From NCBI GenBank assembly GCA_965226435.1, contig CBDDCY010000010.1, positions 1 through 64,000 of the forward strand: a stretch of 64,000 bases of DNA. Reading direction: 5' to 3'. A model generated the notes under the pieces. That model saw nothing but the letters and a program-made list of their open reading frames with translations. It was not told the origin of the DNA and did not search any database. A program made the translations under genes and the position numbers. Below, in pieces: positions 8,570-17,640 of the stretch (its first letter is position 1; every line of letters begins with the position of its first letter). This stretch comes from UBA6623 sp965226435. Its GTDB lineage: Bacteria; Acidobacteriota; Terriglobia; Bryobacterales; UBA6623.

Positions 8570-9790
8570 ATGCCGAAAATCCGCGCCATCGACATGGTTT
8601 GGCTCATCCTGCTGGGGGCCCTGGCCGCCCTCGGGATGACCAAAGCCGAGCACTCCCCTTACGAGTGGCTGGTTCTTTTGGCCTTGGGTGGGGTCCAGAT
8701 CGCGGAGGTCTATCTCGGCGTCATCGACGACACCACGAGCGCCGCGCTTTCGATCGCCGTGAAGCTGACGCTGTGTTTTTGGCTGGTTGCGGAAACCGGC
8801 GGGCTCGAGAGCAGCTACTACTTGATCTTTCTACTGCCCGTGGTGTCGGCGGCGACGAATTTCGGCGCGGCGGGCACGATGCTGTCGACGCTGGCGACCT
8901 CGGGCATCTATCTTTCGTTTCTGCTGGCGGTGGACTACGAAACCGCCTACATTCCTCCCGAGGGCCAACGCGAGTTGATAGTTCGCGTGCTGTTCTTCTT
9001 CTTGAGCGCGATCCTGGTCAACCGCTTCGCGACGGAAAATCGCGCCAAGACCGAGCATTTGGCCCAGGCCAATCGGGAGTTGATCGAGGCTCAAGCGCAG
9101 GTGCAGCGTTCGGAACGTCTGGCCGCATTGGGGCAGCTCTCGGCCGGATTGGCGCACGAGATTCGCAATCCGTTGGGCGTGATTTCAGCCTCCGCCGAGT
9201 TGCTCGAAAAGAACGTCAGCCCGGAGAACGAAGTGGCGCTGGAGGTCTCGGGCTTTGTGCGCTCCGAGGTGAGGCGCCTCAATGGTCTGGTGACGCGTTT
9301 TCTGGACTTCGCGCGCCCCTCTCAACTCCAAAAGGAAACGCACGACCTCAACGCCGTCGTCGAGCGCGCTCTTTCGCAACTCGACGAACAGCGCAAGGGC
9401 CGCGACATCCCCCTACAGGTGAACAAGAAACTGGCCCCCTTGCCGCCCTTTCGTTTTGATGCGACATTGATCGAAAGTACGGTCTACAATCTCTTGCTGA
9501 ACGCCTACGAGGCGATGCCGGAAGGCGGCACTCTGCGGGTTGAAACGAGACGCCGCGGCCCCTACGCGCATCTCGAAATTGCCGACACCGGCGAAGGCAT
9601 TCCCGACGAACAGTTGGAGGACATCTTCAATCCGTTCTTCACCACCAAGGCGCACGGCGTTGGCTTGGGGTTGGCGATGGTCTCGAAATTCGTCGACAGT
9701 CACGACGGAACCATCTCGGTAACCAGCCGCCCCGGCCAAGGCTCGACGTTTCACGTCCAATTGCCCACGTCCATCGAAGCGGGGGAGTAG
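8570..9790 (+). CDS. Membrane sensor histidine kinase (NtrB-like)
   Basis: A two-component sensor. The first 155 residues hold about five hydrophobic helices and no large periplasmic domain, so it likely senses within the membrane. After a short coiled linker comes the H-box HEIRNPLG with phospho-accepting His196. The ATPase domain has the N-box around Asn311 (NLLLNAYEAM), DTGEGI (339-344), an F-box NPFFTTK and GVGLGL (363-368). All catalytic motifs are intact. The NtrC-type regulator begins about 450 bases downstream on the same strand and is its likely partner. The signal is unknown. Confidence 0.9.
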   Translation: MPKIRAIDMVWLILLGALAALGMTKAEHSPYEWLVLLALGGVQIAEVYLGVIDDTTSAALSIAVKLTLCFWLVAETGGLESSYYLIFLLPVVSAATNFGAAGTMLSTLATSGIYLSFLLAVDYETAYIPPEGQRELIVRVLFFFLSAILVNRFATENRAKTEHLAQANRELIEAQAQVQRSERLAALGQLSAGLAHEIRNPLGVISASAELLEKNVSPENEVALEVSGFVRSEVRRLNGLVTRFLDFARPSQLQKETHDLNAVVERALSQLDEQRKGRDIPLQVNKKLAPLPPFRFDATLIESTVYNLLLNAYEAMPEGGTLRVETRRRGPYAHLEIADTGEGIPDEQLEDIFNPFFTTKAHGVGLGLAMVSKFVDSHDGTISVTSRPGQGSTFHVQLPTSIEAGE

Positions 9791-10238
9791 GGCATGGTGC
9801 ATTACGTTTGCAGCCGGCGAGACCGAGAACTCCGGGGGACCCACGAAGCAGCGGCCGGGATGTCTCACAGCCTGTGTCTCGCCCCCGGAGGGGGCATGGA
9901 TAGTAGCCCCGGGCTTCAGCCCGGGGTCACCGCCACAAATGACGAGAAGCCCCGGACGGGGCGTAGGAGCAATCATTTGATGCCATATCGACCAATAGGA
10001 ACCATGCGCTCGACCACCGGCCGACGGCTGCCGCTTCGACGCCTTGCTGCCCTGTTTCCCGCATCGGCCTCACCCACCAAACCCGAAGGTGTGCCATATG
10101 GGAAGAAGGTAAGGGCGACAGGAAGCTCTCGCCCGACCCTTCGGCCCGTCGACACCTATTTTCATGGCGTTATCATGAATCCGCGGATTCACGGCGACCG
10201 TACCCTATCCGACTCTATTGCAGCCCCGTAGGAAACCC
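9791..10238. other. Long leader between sensor and regulator genes
   Basis: About 450 bases without a convincing gene separate the kinase and regulator. It carries the three-hairpin repeat at 9881-9962. Translations of open frames across it are arginine-rich and unlike any family. Confidence 0.5.
9881..9962. repeat. Three-hairpin intergenic repeat, copy 1
   Basis: Three stems follow one another: GCCCCC-GGA-GGGGGC (9881-9895), CCCCGGGC-TTCA-GCCCGGGG (about 9907-9926) and GCCCC-GGAC-GGGGC (9949-9962). The same order and spacing occurs inverted at 60816-60900, where the stems differ but still pair. Confidence 0.75.
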
Positions 10239-11612
10239 ATGGCGAAGCGCATCCTCATCGTGGAAGACGAAACAAAGATGCTGCGCGTCTTGGAGCTGCA
10301 ACTCCAGGGCTCGGGCTACCAGGTCGCCAAGGCGGAATCAGCCGAGCAAGGGCTTGAACACCTCGACAAAGCGCAAACCGGCGACAACGGTTTCGCTCTC
10401 GTGTTGACTGACCTACGCCTGCCCGGCATGGACGGCCTCGAATTCTTGGGCCATGTCCGCGACCGCTACCCGTCACTGCCCGTTGTCGTGATGACCGCCT
10501 TCGGCACGGTCGAGACCGCGGTGGGGGCGATGAAAGCCGGAGCCGGAGATTACGTTCTCAAGCCCTTCTCGCTCGAGGACCTGACGATGACGATTGCCAA
10601 GGTTCTCGAACTCTACTCCCTACGCGACGAGAATCTCAAACTAAAAGCCGAGCTGGAACGCCGCTACGATTTCGGGAACATCATCGGCCGCGGTACGAAA
10701 ATGCAGGAGCTCTTCGATGCCGTCGGGCGCGTGGCGCCGACTCGAACCACTGTCTTACTGGGAGGCGAAAGCGGAACCGGGAAGGGTATGCTGGCCCGCG
10801 CCATTCACATGCACTCGCCTCGGCGAGACCAGCCTTTCGTGAAAATCATCTGTTCGGCGATTCCGGAAAACCTCATGGAGGCCGAGCTTTTCGGTTACGA
10901 GAAGGGCGCCTTCACCGGAGCGGCGCAACCCCACCCGGGGAAATTCGAGCAGGCCGATGGCGGGACCGTTTTCTTGGACGAAATCGGCGACGTGCCGCCG
11001 GGCGTGCAAGTGAAACTGCTGCGGGTGCTACAGGAACGCGAATTCGAACGCCTCGGCAGCACCAAGACGACCGAAGTCGACGTGAGAATCGTCGCCGCCA
11101 CCAACCAGGATCTCCGCATGGCCCTCGAACAAGGCACCTTTCGAGAGGACCTCTACTACCGCCTGAACGTCCTGCCCATCAACCTGCCGCCTTTGCGCGA
11201 GCGCAAGGAAGACATTCCTTATCTCGTCGATCACTTTGTCGAGAAGTTCGCCGCCGATACGGGCAATCGCGTCAGGAGCGTCGGCGACGCCGCCCGCGAG
11301 AAGTTGACCGCTTACCATTGGCCGGGCAATGTGCGTGAACTCGAGAACATCATCGAGCGCGCGATGGTGCTCGCGAGGGCTGAAACCGTCGGGCCCGACG
11401 ACATCCACCTCGATCAACAACGGGGCGCGTCGGCATCCGCTGGAGAAGTCCCCTTCTTGCCGGAGGGCATGACGCTCGAGCAGTATGAGCAAGAATTGAT
11501 CCGCGAAGCGATGCGCCGCAGCAGCGACAACAAGAGCCAGGCTGCCCGCCTGCTGGGTGTGACCCGGAATGCCTTGCGCTATCGCTTGTCCCAGATTGGT
11601 GTGGAGGAATAG
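10239..11612 (+). CDS. NtrC-family sigma-54-dependent response regulator
   Basis: A transcription activator for sigma-54 promoters. Residues 4-120 are a receiver domain with phosphorylation site Asp58 (LTDLRLPGMDG) and KPF near 108-110. The AAA+ domain has Walker A GESGTGKG (176-183), the sigma-54 contact loop GAFTGA (223-228), Walker B TVFLDE (243-248) and the arginine-finger region FREDLYYRLNV. A Fis-type helix-turn-helix ends the protein (NKSQAARLLGVTRNALRYRL). The start at 10239 is chosen because a TAGGAAA ribosome binding site lies just upstream; an in-frame ATG at 10218 is less likely. The target promoters are unknown; I found no clear -24/-12 promoter here. Confidence 0.93.
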   Translation: MAKRILIVEDETKMLRVLELQLQGSGYQVAKAESAEQGLEHLDKAQTGDNGFALVLTDLRLPGMDGLEFLGHVRDRYPSLPVVVMTAFGTVETAVGAMKAGAGDYVLKPFSLEDLTMTIAKVLELYSLRDENLKLKAELERRYDFGNIIGRGTKMQELFDAVGRVAPTRTTVLLGGESGTGKGMLARAIHMHSPRRDQPFVKIICSAIPENLMEAELFGYEKGAFTGAAQPHPGKFEQADGGTVFLDEIGDVPPGVQVKLLRVLQEREFERLGSTKTTEVDVRIVAATNQDLRMALEQGTFREDLYYRLNVLPINLPPLRERKEDIPYLVDHFVEKFAADTGNRVRSVGDAAREKLTAYHWPGNVRELENIIERAMVLARAETVGPDDIHLDQQRGASASAGEVPFLPEGMTLEQYEQELIREAMRRSSDNKSQAARLLGVTRNALRYRLSQIGVEE

Positions 11613-11729
11613 GGCTTCGCGTGAGCATCCCCGCGAACCCCTCGCCCGGTTTCTCGCTTGAACGAGCCGGCGCATCCCCGGTAGCGACCGGCACTCTTGC
11701 CGGTCCCAGCTCGGTCCCAGCCCCCAGTT

Positions 11730-11750
11730 GAGACAAGCTCTCAGCTTGTC
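11730..11750. repeat. Short perfect hairpin, copy 1
   Basis: AGACAAGCT-CTC-AGCTTGTCT, a 9-bp stem with a 3-base loop, downstream of the regulator gene. The identical 21 bases occur at 57817-57837, also just after a gene. It may act in transcription termination, but lacks a T-run. Confidence 0.65.
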
Positions 11751-11787
11751 TTCCGATCTTCTCCATTTACATTCAACGGCACCAGTT

Positions 11788-11850
11788 CCCAGTCGGGGCA
11801 GGTCTCCAAGCCGGCCCTTCCTCAACCCGTCCCAATTTGAAGTTTCAGGT
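11788..11850 (+). repeat. Dispersed repeat with GGCAGG hairpin and conserved tail, copy 1
   Basis: CCCAGTCGGGGCAGGTCTCC, then a degenerate second arm, then CCTCAACCCGTCCCAA and GAAGTTTCAGG. The same sequence, inverted, is at 61834-61893. The hairpin part alone recurs at 31483-31522 and twice at 33365-33441. Confidence 0.65.
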
Positions 11851-11912
11851 CAGAGCCACATGCCCGGTCGAAGCCTGTTTCTCCTATTCGGAAGACCGTG
11901 AGAAGATAACGA

Positions 11913-13841
11913 TTGCTCTCGCTCAACTCCGCACACCGGTTTGGCCGACGCGTTCGCTCCCTCTCCGTCGCCGTCTGGATCGCCGCTCTCGCCCTCTCCA
12001 CCTCCGCTCCGGCCGCCAACCGAACCGCCATCATCAACGCCGTCATCGTCGACGGCACCGGAGCGGAGCCCTTTCGCAGTACGGTCTTGATCAACGGCGA
12101 CCTCATCGAGGCCGTCGGTCCCGACATCCCGGTTCCACCCGAAGCCCGCGTCATCGATGCCAACGGAAAAACCCTCATCCCGGGCCTTTTCGATTTGCAC
12201 ACCCACCTCCCTTATGCCGCCGTGTGGGGCCTCTCCGGGGATTGGGGTAAGAACCTCAAGGCGTATCTCTATTGCGGGGTGACGACGGTCGTCGACTTCG
12301 GCTCCTATCCGGAAACCTTCGCTCCCATGCGGCGGTTGTTGGATAGCGGCGTTGTCGCGGGTCCTCGCGTTCACCTGGCCGCGCGTATCGCGACGCCCGC
12401 GGGGCACGGCATCGAGGGCGGCCGCGGCGATTTCTTCACCGCCGTCGTCACCACCCCCGCCGAAGCCCGTGCCGCCGTGGCGCGCTTGCTGCCCTATCGT
12501 CCCGACGCCGTCAAGGTTTTCACCGACGGCTGGCGTTACGGATACGCGCCCGAGATGACCAGCATGAACGAGGAAACGCTGCGGGCCGGAGTCGAAGCTT
12601 CCCACGACGCCGGGCTTCCGGTGTTGACGCACACCGTCACCGTCGAGCGGAGCAAAATCGCCGCTCGCGCCGGAGTCGACGTCATCGCCCACGGCGCCGG
12701 CGACCGCCCCGCCGATCAAGAGTGGATCGACCTACTCAACGCCAACGCCGTTACCTACGCGCCGACCTTGGCGGTCTATCACTTGCGAGGTTCCGACCTG
12801 CTCACGCCGCTGCTGCGCGCCGTGCTTGACCCCGCTGTCCGTGAGGCCGTCAAGCCCCCCTTGTCGCCCCCGACGCTGTTTTCACCGCTGGTGAGGCCCT
12901 ATCAAGTTTCGGGCAACGGAAACGCCCGCGCCCGGCGTTGGCGTCACCTGGTTGACAACAATCGCAAACTGAAAGCCGGAGGAGTTCGCTTTGCCGCCGG
13001 AACCGATGCCGGCGTGGCGCGCGCCTATCACGGCTGGTCGACTCTTCGCGAGTTGCGCCTACTTGTTCACGCCGGCTTGACGCCGATCGAGGCCATCGCC
13101 GCCGCCACCGGCAACAGCGCCCGCGCCTTACGCGTGGATGACAAACGGGGAACCATCGTCCCCGGCCGATCCGCCGACCTTGTTCTCGTCGCCGGATCCC
13201 CGCATCGCGATATCGCCGAGATCGAGAAAATTGAACGAGTATTCCTGCGGGGCGGGGAAGTGGACCGCCCCGCGTTGGCAATCGCTATCCAATCCGCCGA
13301 CCCAACGCCGATCCCCGCTCGCCCCGTCGGACCGCTACTCGACGACTTCGAAAAACCCGACCGTCACAGCGCGATGGGTACTCGCTGGGTAAACCGCACC
13401 GAGCGTGGACCCAATCCTTCGCGGTCCCTGTTCACGCGAATTCGACGACACGACGGCGGCCACGCGCTTTCCATCACCGCGCGAATGTCGGACGCCCAAC
13501 GCCCCTTCGTCAGCGCCGACCTGCCGCTGCTCCCCGGGGCCGTCGAACCGGCTGATGTACGCGGCTATCGCGGCCTCGAGTTCGAGGCGCGCGGCGAAGG
13601 CGCATACCGCTTCATCGTAGCGACGCGCCCGATCCGCGACTACGACTACTACGAATCAAGCTTTGAAGCCGACGCCGCTTGGAAGCTCGTCCGCATCGAC
13701 TTCGAACATCTCCGACAACCCAAAGCCCAACGTCCCGTGCCCTGGAAAGGCGACGATCTAACCAAGCTGTTGTTTGAATTGCGCCGCGACCCCGGCCAAG
13801 CCGCCTGGCTCGAACTCGACAATCTCCGCCTGTACAAATAG
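11913..13841 (+). CDS. Exported amidohydrolase with C-terminal CIA30-like domain
   Basis: A metal-dependent hydrolase of the imidazolonepropionase-like amidohydrolase group. The protein starts with a signal peptide (hydrophobic 17-33). The metal site is complete: His96 and His98 (LHTH), Lys201 (AVKVFTDG, bridging carbamylated lysine), His240, His260 and Asp365 (AAGTDAG). From about 475 to the end is a second domain resembling the CIA30/galactose-binding fold (DVRGYRGLEFEARGEG, WLELDNLRLYK), probably for carbohydrate or substrate binding. It begins with TTG at 11913, with AGAAG upstream. The substrate is not predictable. It stands alone between repeat elements. Confidence 0.87.
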   Translation: MLSLNSAHRFGRRVRSLSVAVWIAALALSTSAPAANRTAIINAVIVDGTGAEPFRSTVLINGDLIEAVGPDIPVPPEARVIDANGKTLIPGLFDLHTHLPYAAVWGLSGDWGKNLKAYLYCGVTTVVDFGSYPETFAPMRRLLDSGVVAGPRVHLAARIATPAGHGIEGGRGDFFTAVVTTPAEARAAVARLLPYRPDAVKVFTDGWRYGYAPEMTSMNEETLRAGVEASHDAGLPVLTHTVTVERSKIAARAGVDVIAHGAGDRPADQEWIDLLNANAVTYAPTLAVYHLRGSDLLTPLLRAVLDPAVREAVKPPLSPPTLFSPLVRPYQVSGNGNARARRWRHLVDNNRKLKAGGVRFAAGTDAGVARAYHGWSTLRELRLLVHAGLTPIEAIAAATGNSARALRVDDKRGTIVPGRSADLVLVAGSPHRDIAEIEKIERVFLRGGEVDRPALAIAIQSADPTPIPARPVGPLLDDFEKPDRHSAMGTRWVNRTERGPNPSRSLFTRIRRHDGGHALSITARMSDAQRPFVSADLPLLPGAVEPADVRGYRGLEFEARGEGAYRFIVATRPIRDYDYYESSFEADAAWKLVRIDFEHLRQPKAQRPVPWKGDDLTKLLFELRRDPGQAAWLELDNLRLYK

Positions 13842-13842
13842 T

Positions 13843-13995
13843 CAAACCGAGCCGCGAACGTCAGGGGTTGTGAAAAATTGGGGACTGTACCGAGCGCCAG
13901 CCGCATAAGTTCCATTGAATCAATATTCACATCCGGCGCGAAGTGGACTGTCCCCCATTTTTTCACAGCCCCTCAGTAAGCGGTATGCGACAAAA
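13843..13995 (-). repeat. Repeat B, interrupted by element A
   Basis: Two halves of repeat B (13843-13864 and 13973-13995) are separated by element A. Joined across TCAG they read like the intact copies at 20891, 21734, 32269 and 35891. The four bases TCAG are present on both sides of the insert. Confidence 0.75.
13865..13972 (+). mobile_element. Non-autonomous element A, copy 1
   Basis: A 108-bp unit with imperfect terminal inverted repeats: left end GGGTTGTGAAAAATTGGGGA, right end TCCCCCATTTTTTCACAGCC. It has the internal block CGAGCGCC..CATAAGTTCCATTGAATCA and is flanked by TCAG on both sides within repeat B. Two other copies are at 19705 and 60549. It encodes no transposase, so it would depend on one supplied elsewhere. 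Confidence 0.8.
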
Positions 13996-14054
13996 CTCTC
14001 ATCCTCACAAAGGGCGGTGGACGCACGAAAACTCGGGGACCGCAAACCAACAAC

Positions 14055-14657
14055 CTATCTCGCCAACGCCTTACCCACCAACGCCCCCAAGTGCTCCGGC
14101 ATTTCCAACCCAAGCGCCGCCTCGCGCCCTCGCTCAGACATCTTTCGCCAGGTCTTACGGATAATATCCAGCAGCTTCTCCTCTTCGTGTTGCCCGGCGA
14201 AATCTCCGAAATAGTGCTCCAGAAAAACCAAGCAGATCACGTCCTCCAACAACTGACACTCCGGATCCACCTTCAATCTTTCCTTGCGCAACAGCGCCCC
14301 TACCCGCTCGACGAATGCCTCGTCATATCCAACCTCACGCAAGATCCCGCCGACCGTCTCGGCGTGAAACCTCCCTAACTCCGTCCGCCAACGCCGATAG
14401 CCCTGACGATCCTTCGGGTAGTCGGCCCGAGGAATCTTCCAACGTTGAATATGCTGCGCCCGCACCGCCAAGCGAACCGTCTCGGGCGCATCGGGCGCAA
14501 AGCGATCGAGAGCGGCCGTCATGCGTCGCGAATAGAGCAATTCCTTGGGCTGCTCCTCACCCCCATCCATCTCGACATTCGGGTCCTCGGCGTTGGCCGC
14601 GTCGATCCGCTCAACAGCCCTCTCGAAACGTTCGGAAAGTTCGAAAGTCGACGCCAC
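14055..14657 (-). CDS. DUF4202 family protein
   Basis: A 200-residue soluble protein matching the DUF4202 family by its pattern: FERAVERIDAANAEDPN near the start, then RAQHIQRWKIPRADYP, GYRRWRTELGRFHA, and EDVICLVFLEHYFGDFA. The conserved His, Arg, Asp and Glu residues resemble an HD-like helical enzyme, but no function is established. It ends three bases before the start of the broken TPR reading frame's end region, on the same strand, and may have belonged to the same transcript as the caspase-TPR gene. Confidence 0.85.
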   Translation of the reverse strand: MASTFELSERFERAVERIDAANAEDPNVEMDGGEEQPKELLYSRRMTAALDRFAPDAPETVRLAVRAQHIQRWKIPRADYPKDRQGYRRWRTELGRFHAETVGGILREVGYDEAFVERVGALLRKERLKVDPECQLLEDVICLVFLEHYFGDFAGQHEEEKLLDIIRKTWRKMSERGREAALGLEMPEHLGALVGKALAR

Positions 14658-14660
14658 GTT

Positions 14661-16217
14661 CTATTCCCGCAATTTTCGCCGAATCCGCTTCCGTGTCTTC
14701 TTATCGACCGACCTCTCGATCGCGCTTCGGTAGGCCGCCTCGGCCCCGCTTCGGTCACCTGATTGAGTCAGCGCGTCACCGATCTTCTCGTGCACCCGCG
14801 CATTCCCCGGCTGCGCCTCTCGCACTTTTTCCAAATGCTCGCCGGCCTTTTCCGCATTCCGCGACGCAAGATAAATGTCCGCCAGCCGCAGCCGCGCCGC
14901 GCTGTACCCGGGTTGCAGCTCGACCACCTTTTCGTACTCGATAGCCGCCTCGTCGAACCGCTCAGCCCGCTCCAGCGCCCTCGCCAAACTCAGCCTCGAC
15001 GGCAAGTAACCGGCCTCCCGCGCCAGGTTCTCCCGCCAAAGCCCAAGCGCCTCGTCGAATCGTCCCTCGCGCCTTCCGCTCAACAAAACGGCCAAATTGT
15101 GGCGTGCTTCGAGCAGCCCCTCATCCAGCCCCAGCGCCTCGCGATAGAGCTGCTCGGCCTGACGAGTCTTGCCCCCGGCGGCCTTCGAATAACCCCGTGC
15201 GTTGCGGGCCAGCGCCGTGTGCCGCGCACGGGCAAGCTCGTCCAGATTCGCCGCCTTGCGTTCGGCCTCGAGAAACGCCTTTTCCGCCTCCCGGCCGCGA
15301 TTCAGTTTCTGGTAAACCAATCCCAGGTTGTAGGAAAGATAAGCAAAATCCGGGGCCTGCTCGATGGCGTCTCGATAAGTCGCTACCGCGTTCGTGTAAT
15401 CTCCTCTCTGAAGATACGTCAGCGCCAAATTGTGATAAGGATAAGCCCACCGCCCCGCGCGCCGAATGGCATCTCGAAAAGCCGCGGCCGCGCGTTCATA
15501 GTCGGCCTGCTCGAGATACGCGATTCCCAAGGCATTGAAAGAATACGCCCCGGCCGGGTCGAGCTTTGCCGCCCGCTCGAGCAAAGTCCGCGCTCGCGGA
15601 TAGTCCTTGTCGAAGATCGCCACGCGCCCCAAGCAAAACGCCGCCCGCGCCTCCAGCAACAAAGATTCCGGCGTGAGCACCTTCGCCTGTTCCAGATACG
15701 CCGCCCCGGCCAGAAAATCTTCTCGCGTTTGAGGAATCTGATCGCCCTGCAGATACCGCAGCAACACTTGCTGCCCCTTGATTTCAAGCGCCGAGCGCAG
15801 CAGGTTCGACTGTGCGAGATAGCGCGGCTTGGGCAAGCTCCGCCGCAGCCCCCCGAGAACCTGAAACGCGTTGTCGCGTTCGCCGGGGAGCAAGCGATCG
15901 TTCTTAACCGCGTCTTGGAAAAGCAAGATATCCGCCGCCAAATCCCTTCGCCCGCGCGGTATCGGCGGTGCCGGCGGGACAATCGAGCGCGCCGAAAGAC
16001 TGCGTCCCGCGCCGCCCCCCGCCGTTTCGCCCGCGGCCGCTACCCCGGTCCATTCCGGGATCTCCACGCCCGGCTTGCCGAGATCCGAGATCGTCAGATC
16101 GTTGTCGAAAACCCCGAAGTCGCGAGGGTGTTGGCGATTGTAGGTCCCCTCCTCGACCCGCGATTCCACGTAGTCGATCAGGTCGGAGATATTGACCGTT
16201 CCGTCCTGGTCGTAATC
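14661..16217 (-). pseudogene. 3' part of a caspase-TPR gene cut off by IS256 insertion
   Basis: This reading frame is the continuation of the frame ending at 17632. Next to the insertion it encodes DYDQDGTVNISDLIDYV, an EF-hand/dockerin-like calcium loop, then a 60-residue linker, then at least nine tetratricopeptide repeats to the C-terminus (for example YSFNALGIAYLEQADYERAA, YPYHNLALTYLQRGDYTNAV, SYNLGLVYQKLNRGREAEKA). TPR arrays bind protein partners. The sequence past position 16217 is IS DNA. An ATG at 16169 could start a truncated TPR-only protein of 502 residues, but it lacks the export signal and caspase domain of the original, so a normal function is unlikely. Confidence 0.9.
16209..16217. 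repeat. Target-site duplication of IS256 element, left copy
   Basis: GTCGTAATC directly left of the IS; the same nine bases are at 17632-17640. It encodes the shared Asp-Tyr-Asp of the interrupted protein when read on the minus strand. Confidence 0.93.
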
Positions 16218-17631
16218 GAGCTATAACCATAAGTTGTGGATGAGCCTCTGAGGGGAGGCGGCGTATCCTGACGATTGAGGAAGCAACTCAATCGTTTTCT
16301 GGAAAGGAACAAGGAGGATACGCCATGAGTCAGTGTGAAGCTGCTGAGAGCAGCAGTCAAGTCAACCCCCAAGTCATTGATGGAAAGGAACGCTCGCCCT
16401 TGGATGAGGTGCTGCGCCAAGGAGCGCGCCAGATGCTCGTCAAGGCCGTGGAAGCCGAAGTGACCGCCTACATCGAAACGCATCAGCACGAAGTCGACCA
16501 GGACGGCCGGCGGCTGGTGGTGCGCAACGGTCACGCCCGCGAGCGCACCATCGTCAGCGGCGTGGGGCAGCTGAAGATCCAGGCGCCGCGGGTCGACGAT
16601 CGCCGAGTCGATGAGCAGGGCCGGCGCTTTCGTTTCACTTCCCAGATCCTGCCGCCGTATCTGCGGCGCACGAAGAGTGTGGAGGAGTTGATCCCCTGGT
16701 TGTACCTGAAAGGGATCTCGACGGGCGATTTCAGCGAAGCGCTGGAGGCCTTGCTGGGGCCCGACGCTCCGGGCCTGTCGGCGACGACGGTGGTGCGTCT
16801 CAAAGACGTCTGGCGCCGCGAGTACGAGGCTTGGTCAAAGCGTGACCTCAGCGGCCAGCGGTTTGTTTACATTTGGGCCGATGGCATCTACTCGAATGTT
16901 CGTCTGGACGATGAACGGCAGTGTTTGCTGGTTGTGATGGGAGCACTCGAAGACGGTCGCAAGCAACTGCTGGCGGTGCACGACGGCTTTCGCGAAAGCG
17001 AACTGTCGTGGCAGGAGTTGCTGGAGGACTTGAAACGGCAGGGGCTCGAGCTGCCGCCGAAGTTGGCGGTGGGCGACGGAGCGATGGGGTTTTGGGCGGC
17101 ACTGCGGAAAGTCTATCCGGCGACCGGTGAGCAACGCTGCTGGCTCCACAAGACGGCCAACGTGCTCAATAAGCTGCCGCAGAGCATGCAGGGCAAAGCC
17201 AAGCAGGCGCTGCGCGACATCTATCTTGCCGAGAGTCGGCAGACGGCGGAGGCCGCTCTGGACCGTTTCAAGAACCTATACGAGAAGAAGTTTCCCAAAG
17301 CGGTCGAGTGCCTGGAAAAAGACCGCCAAGTGCTGCTGGCTTTCTACGACTTTCCGGCCGAGCACTGGGGGCACTTGCGGACGACGAACCCGATCGAGTC
17401 CACCTTTGCGACGGTCCGTTTGCGGCAGCGACGAACGAAGGGTTGTGGCAGCCGCGAAGCGTCGTTAACGATGGTCTTCATGCTGGCCCGCCAAGCCGAG
17501 CGCCACTGGCGACGCCTGAACGGTTCGGAAGTGATTGTTCATGTCTTAGAGGGAAAGGTTTTCAAGGATGGATTGATGGTTCAGGAAAACGCCGCCTGAC
17601 CTCGCCCATCCACAACATTTGACAATATCTC
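16218..17631 (+). mobile_element. Complete IS256-family insertion sequence
   Basis: A 1,414-bp element with one transposase gene. The terminal inverted repeats are about 28 bp with 21 matches: both ends contain GTTGTGGATG and begin GAG (left GAGCTATAACCATAAGTTGT; right end read inward GAGATATTGTCAAATGTTGT). A perfect 9-bp direct repeat flanks it, as expected for the IS256 family (8-9 bp). The transposase frame and both ends are intact, so the element could still be active. It lies inside a caspase-TPR gene. Confidence 0.95.
16325..17599 (+). CDS. IS256-family transposase
   Basis: A mutator-type DDE transposase of full length (424 aa) that cuts and pastes its element. The catalytic triad is visible: Asp186 (IWADGIY), Asp251 (VGDGAMG) and Glu358 (TTNPIESTFATVR). 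The conserved RCWLHK motif (271-276) and the N-terminal RNGHARERT region are also present. A strong GGAGG ribosome binding site lies 9 bases upstream of the ATG. Nothing looks truncated or shifted. Confidence 0.96.
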   Translation: MSQCEAAESSSQVNPQVIDGKERSPLDEVLRQGARQMLVKAVEAEVTAYIETHQHEVDQDGRRLVVRNGHARERTIVSGVGQLKIQAPRVDDRRVDEQGRRFRFTSQILPPYLRRTKSVEELIPWLYLKGISTGDFSEALEALLGPDAPGLSATTVVRLKDVWRREYEAWSKRDLSGQRFVYIWADGIYSNVRLDDERQCLLVVMGALEDGRKQLLAVHDGFRESELSWQELLEDLKRQGLELPPKLAVGDGAMGFWAALRKVYPATGEQRCWLHKTANVLNKLPQSMQGKAKQALRDIYLAESRQTAEAALDRFKNLYEKKFPKAVECLEKDRQVLLAFYDFPAEHWGHLRTTNPIESTFATVRLRQRRTKGCGSREASLTMVFMLARQAERHWRRLNGSEVIVHVLEGKVFKDGLMVQENAA

Positions 17632-17640
17632 GTCGTAATC
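17632..17640. repeat. Target-site duplication of IS256 element, right copy
   Basis: GTCGTAATC, identical to 16209-16217. These bases are in frame with the caspase coding sequence. Confidence 0.93.

Noticed and set aside
8467..9459. A 330-codon plus-strand frame overlapping the histidine kinase
   Set aside because: It is out of frame with the kinase, rich in Arg and Gly, and matches no family; the kinase frame has all motifs.
14763..16226. A 487-codon plus-strand frame antisense to the TPR region
   Set aside because: It is a shadow of GC-rich TPR coding sequence; the minus strand encodes clear TPRs.
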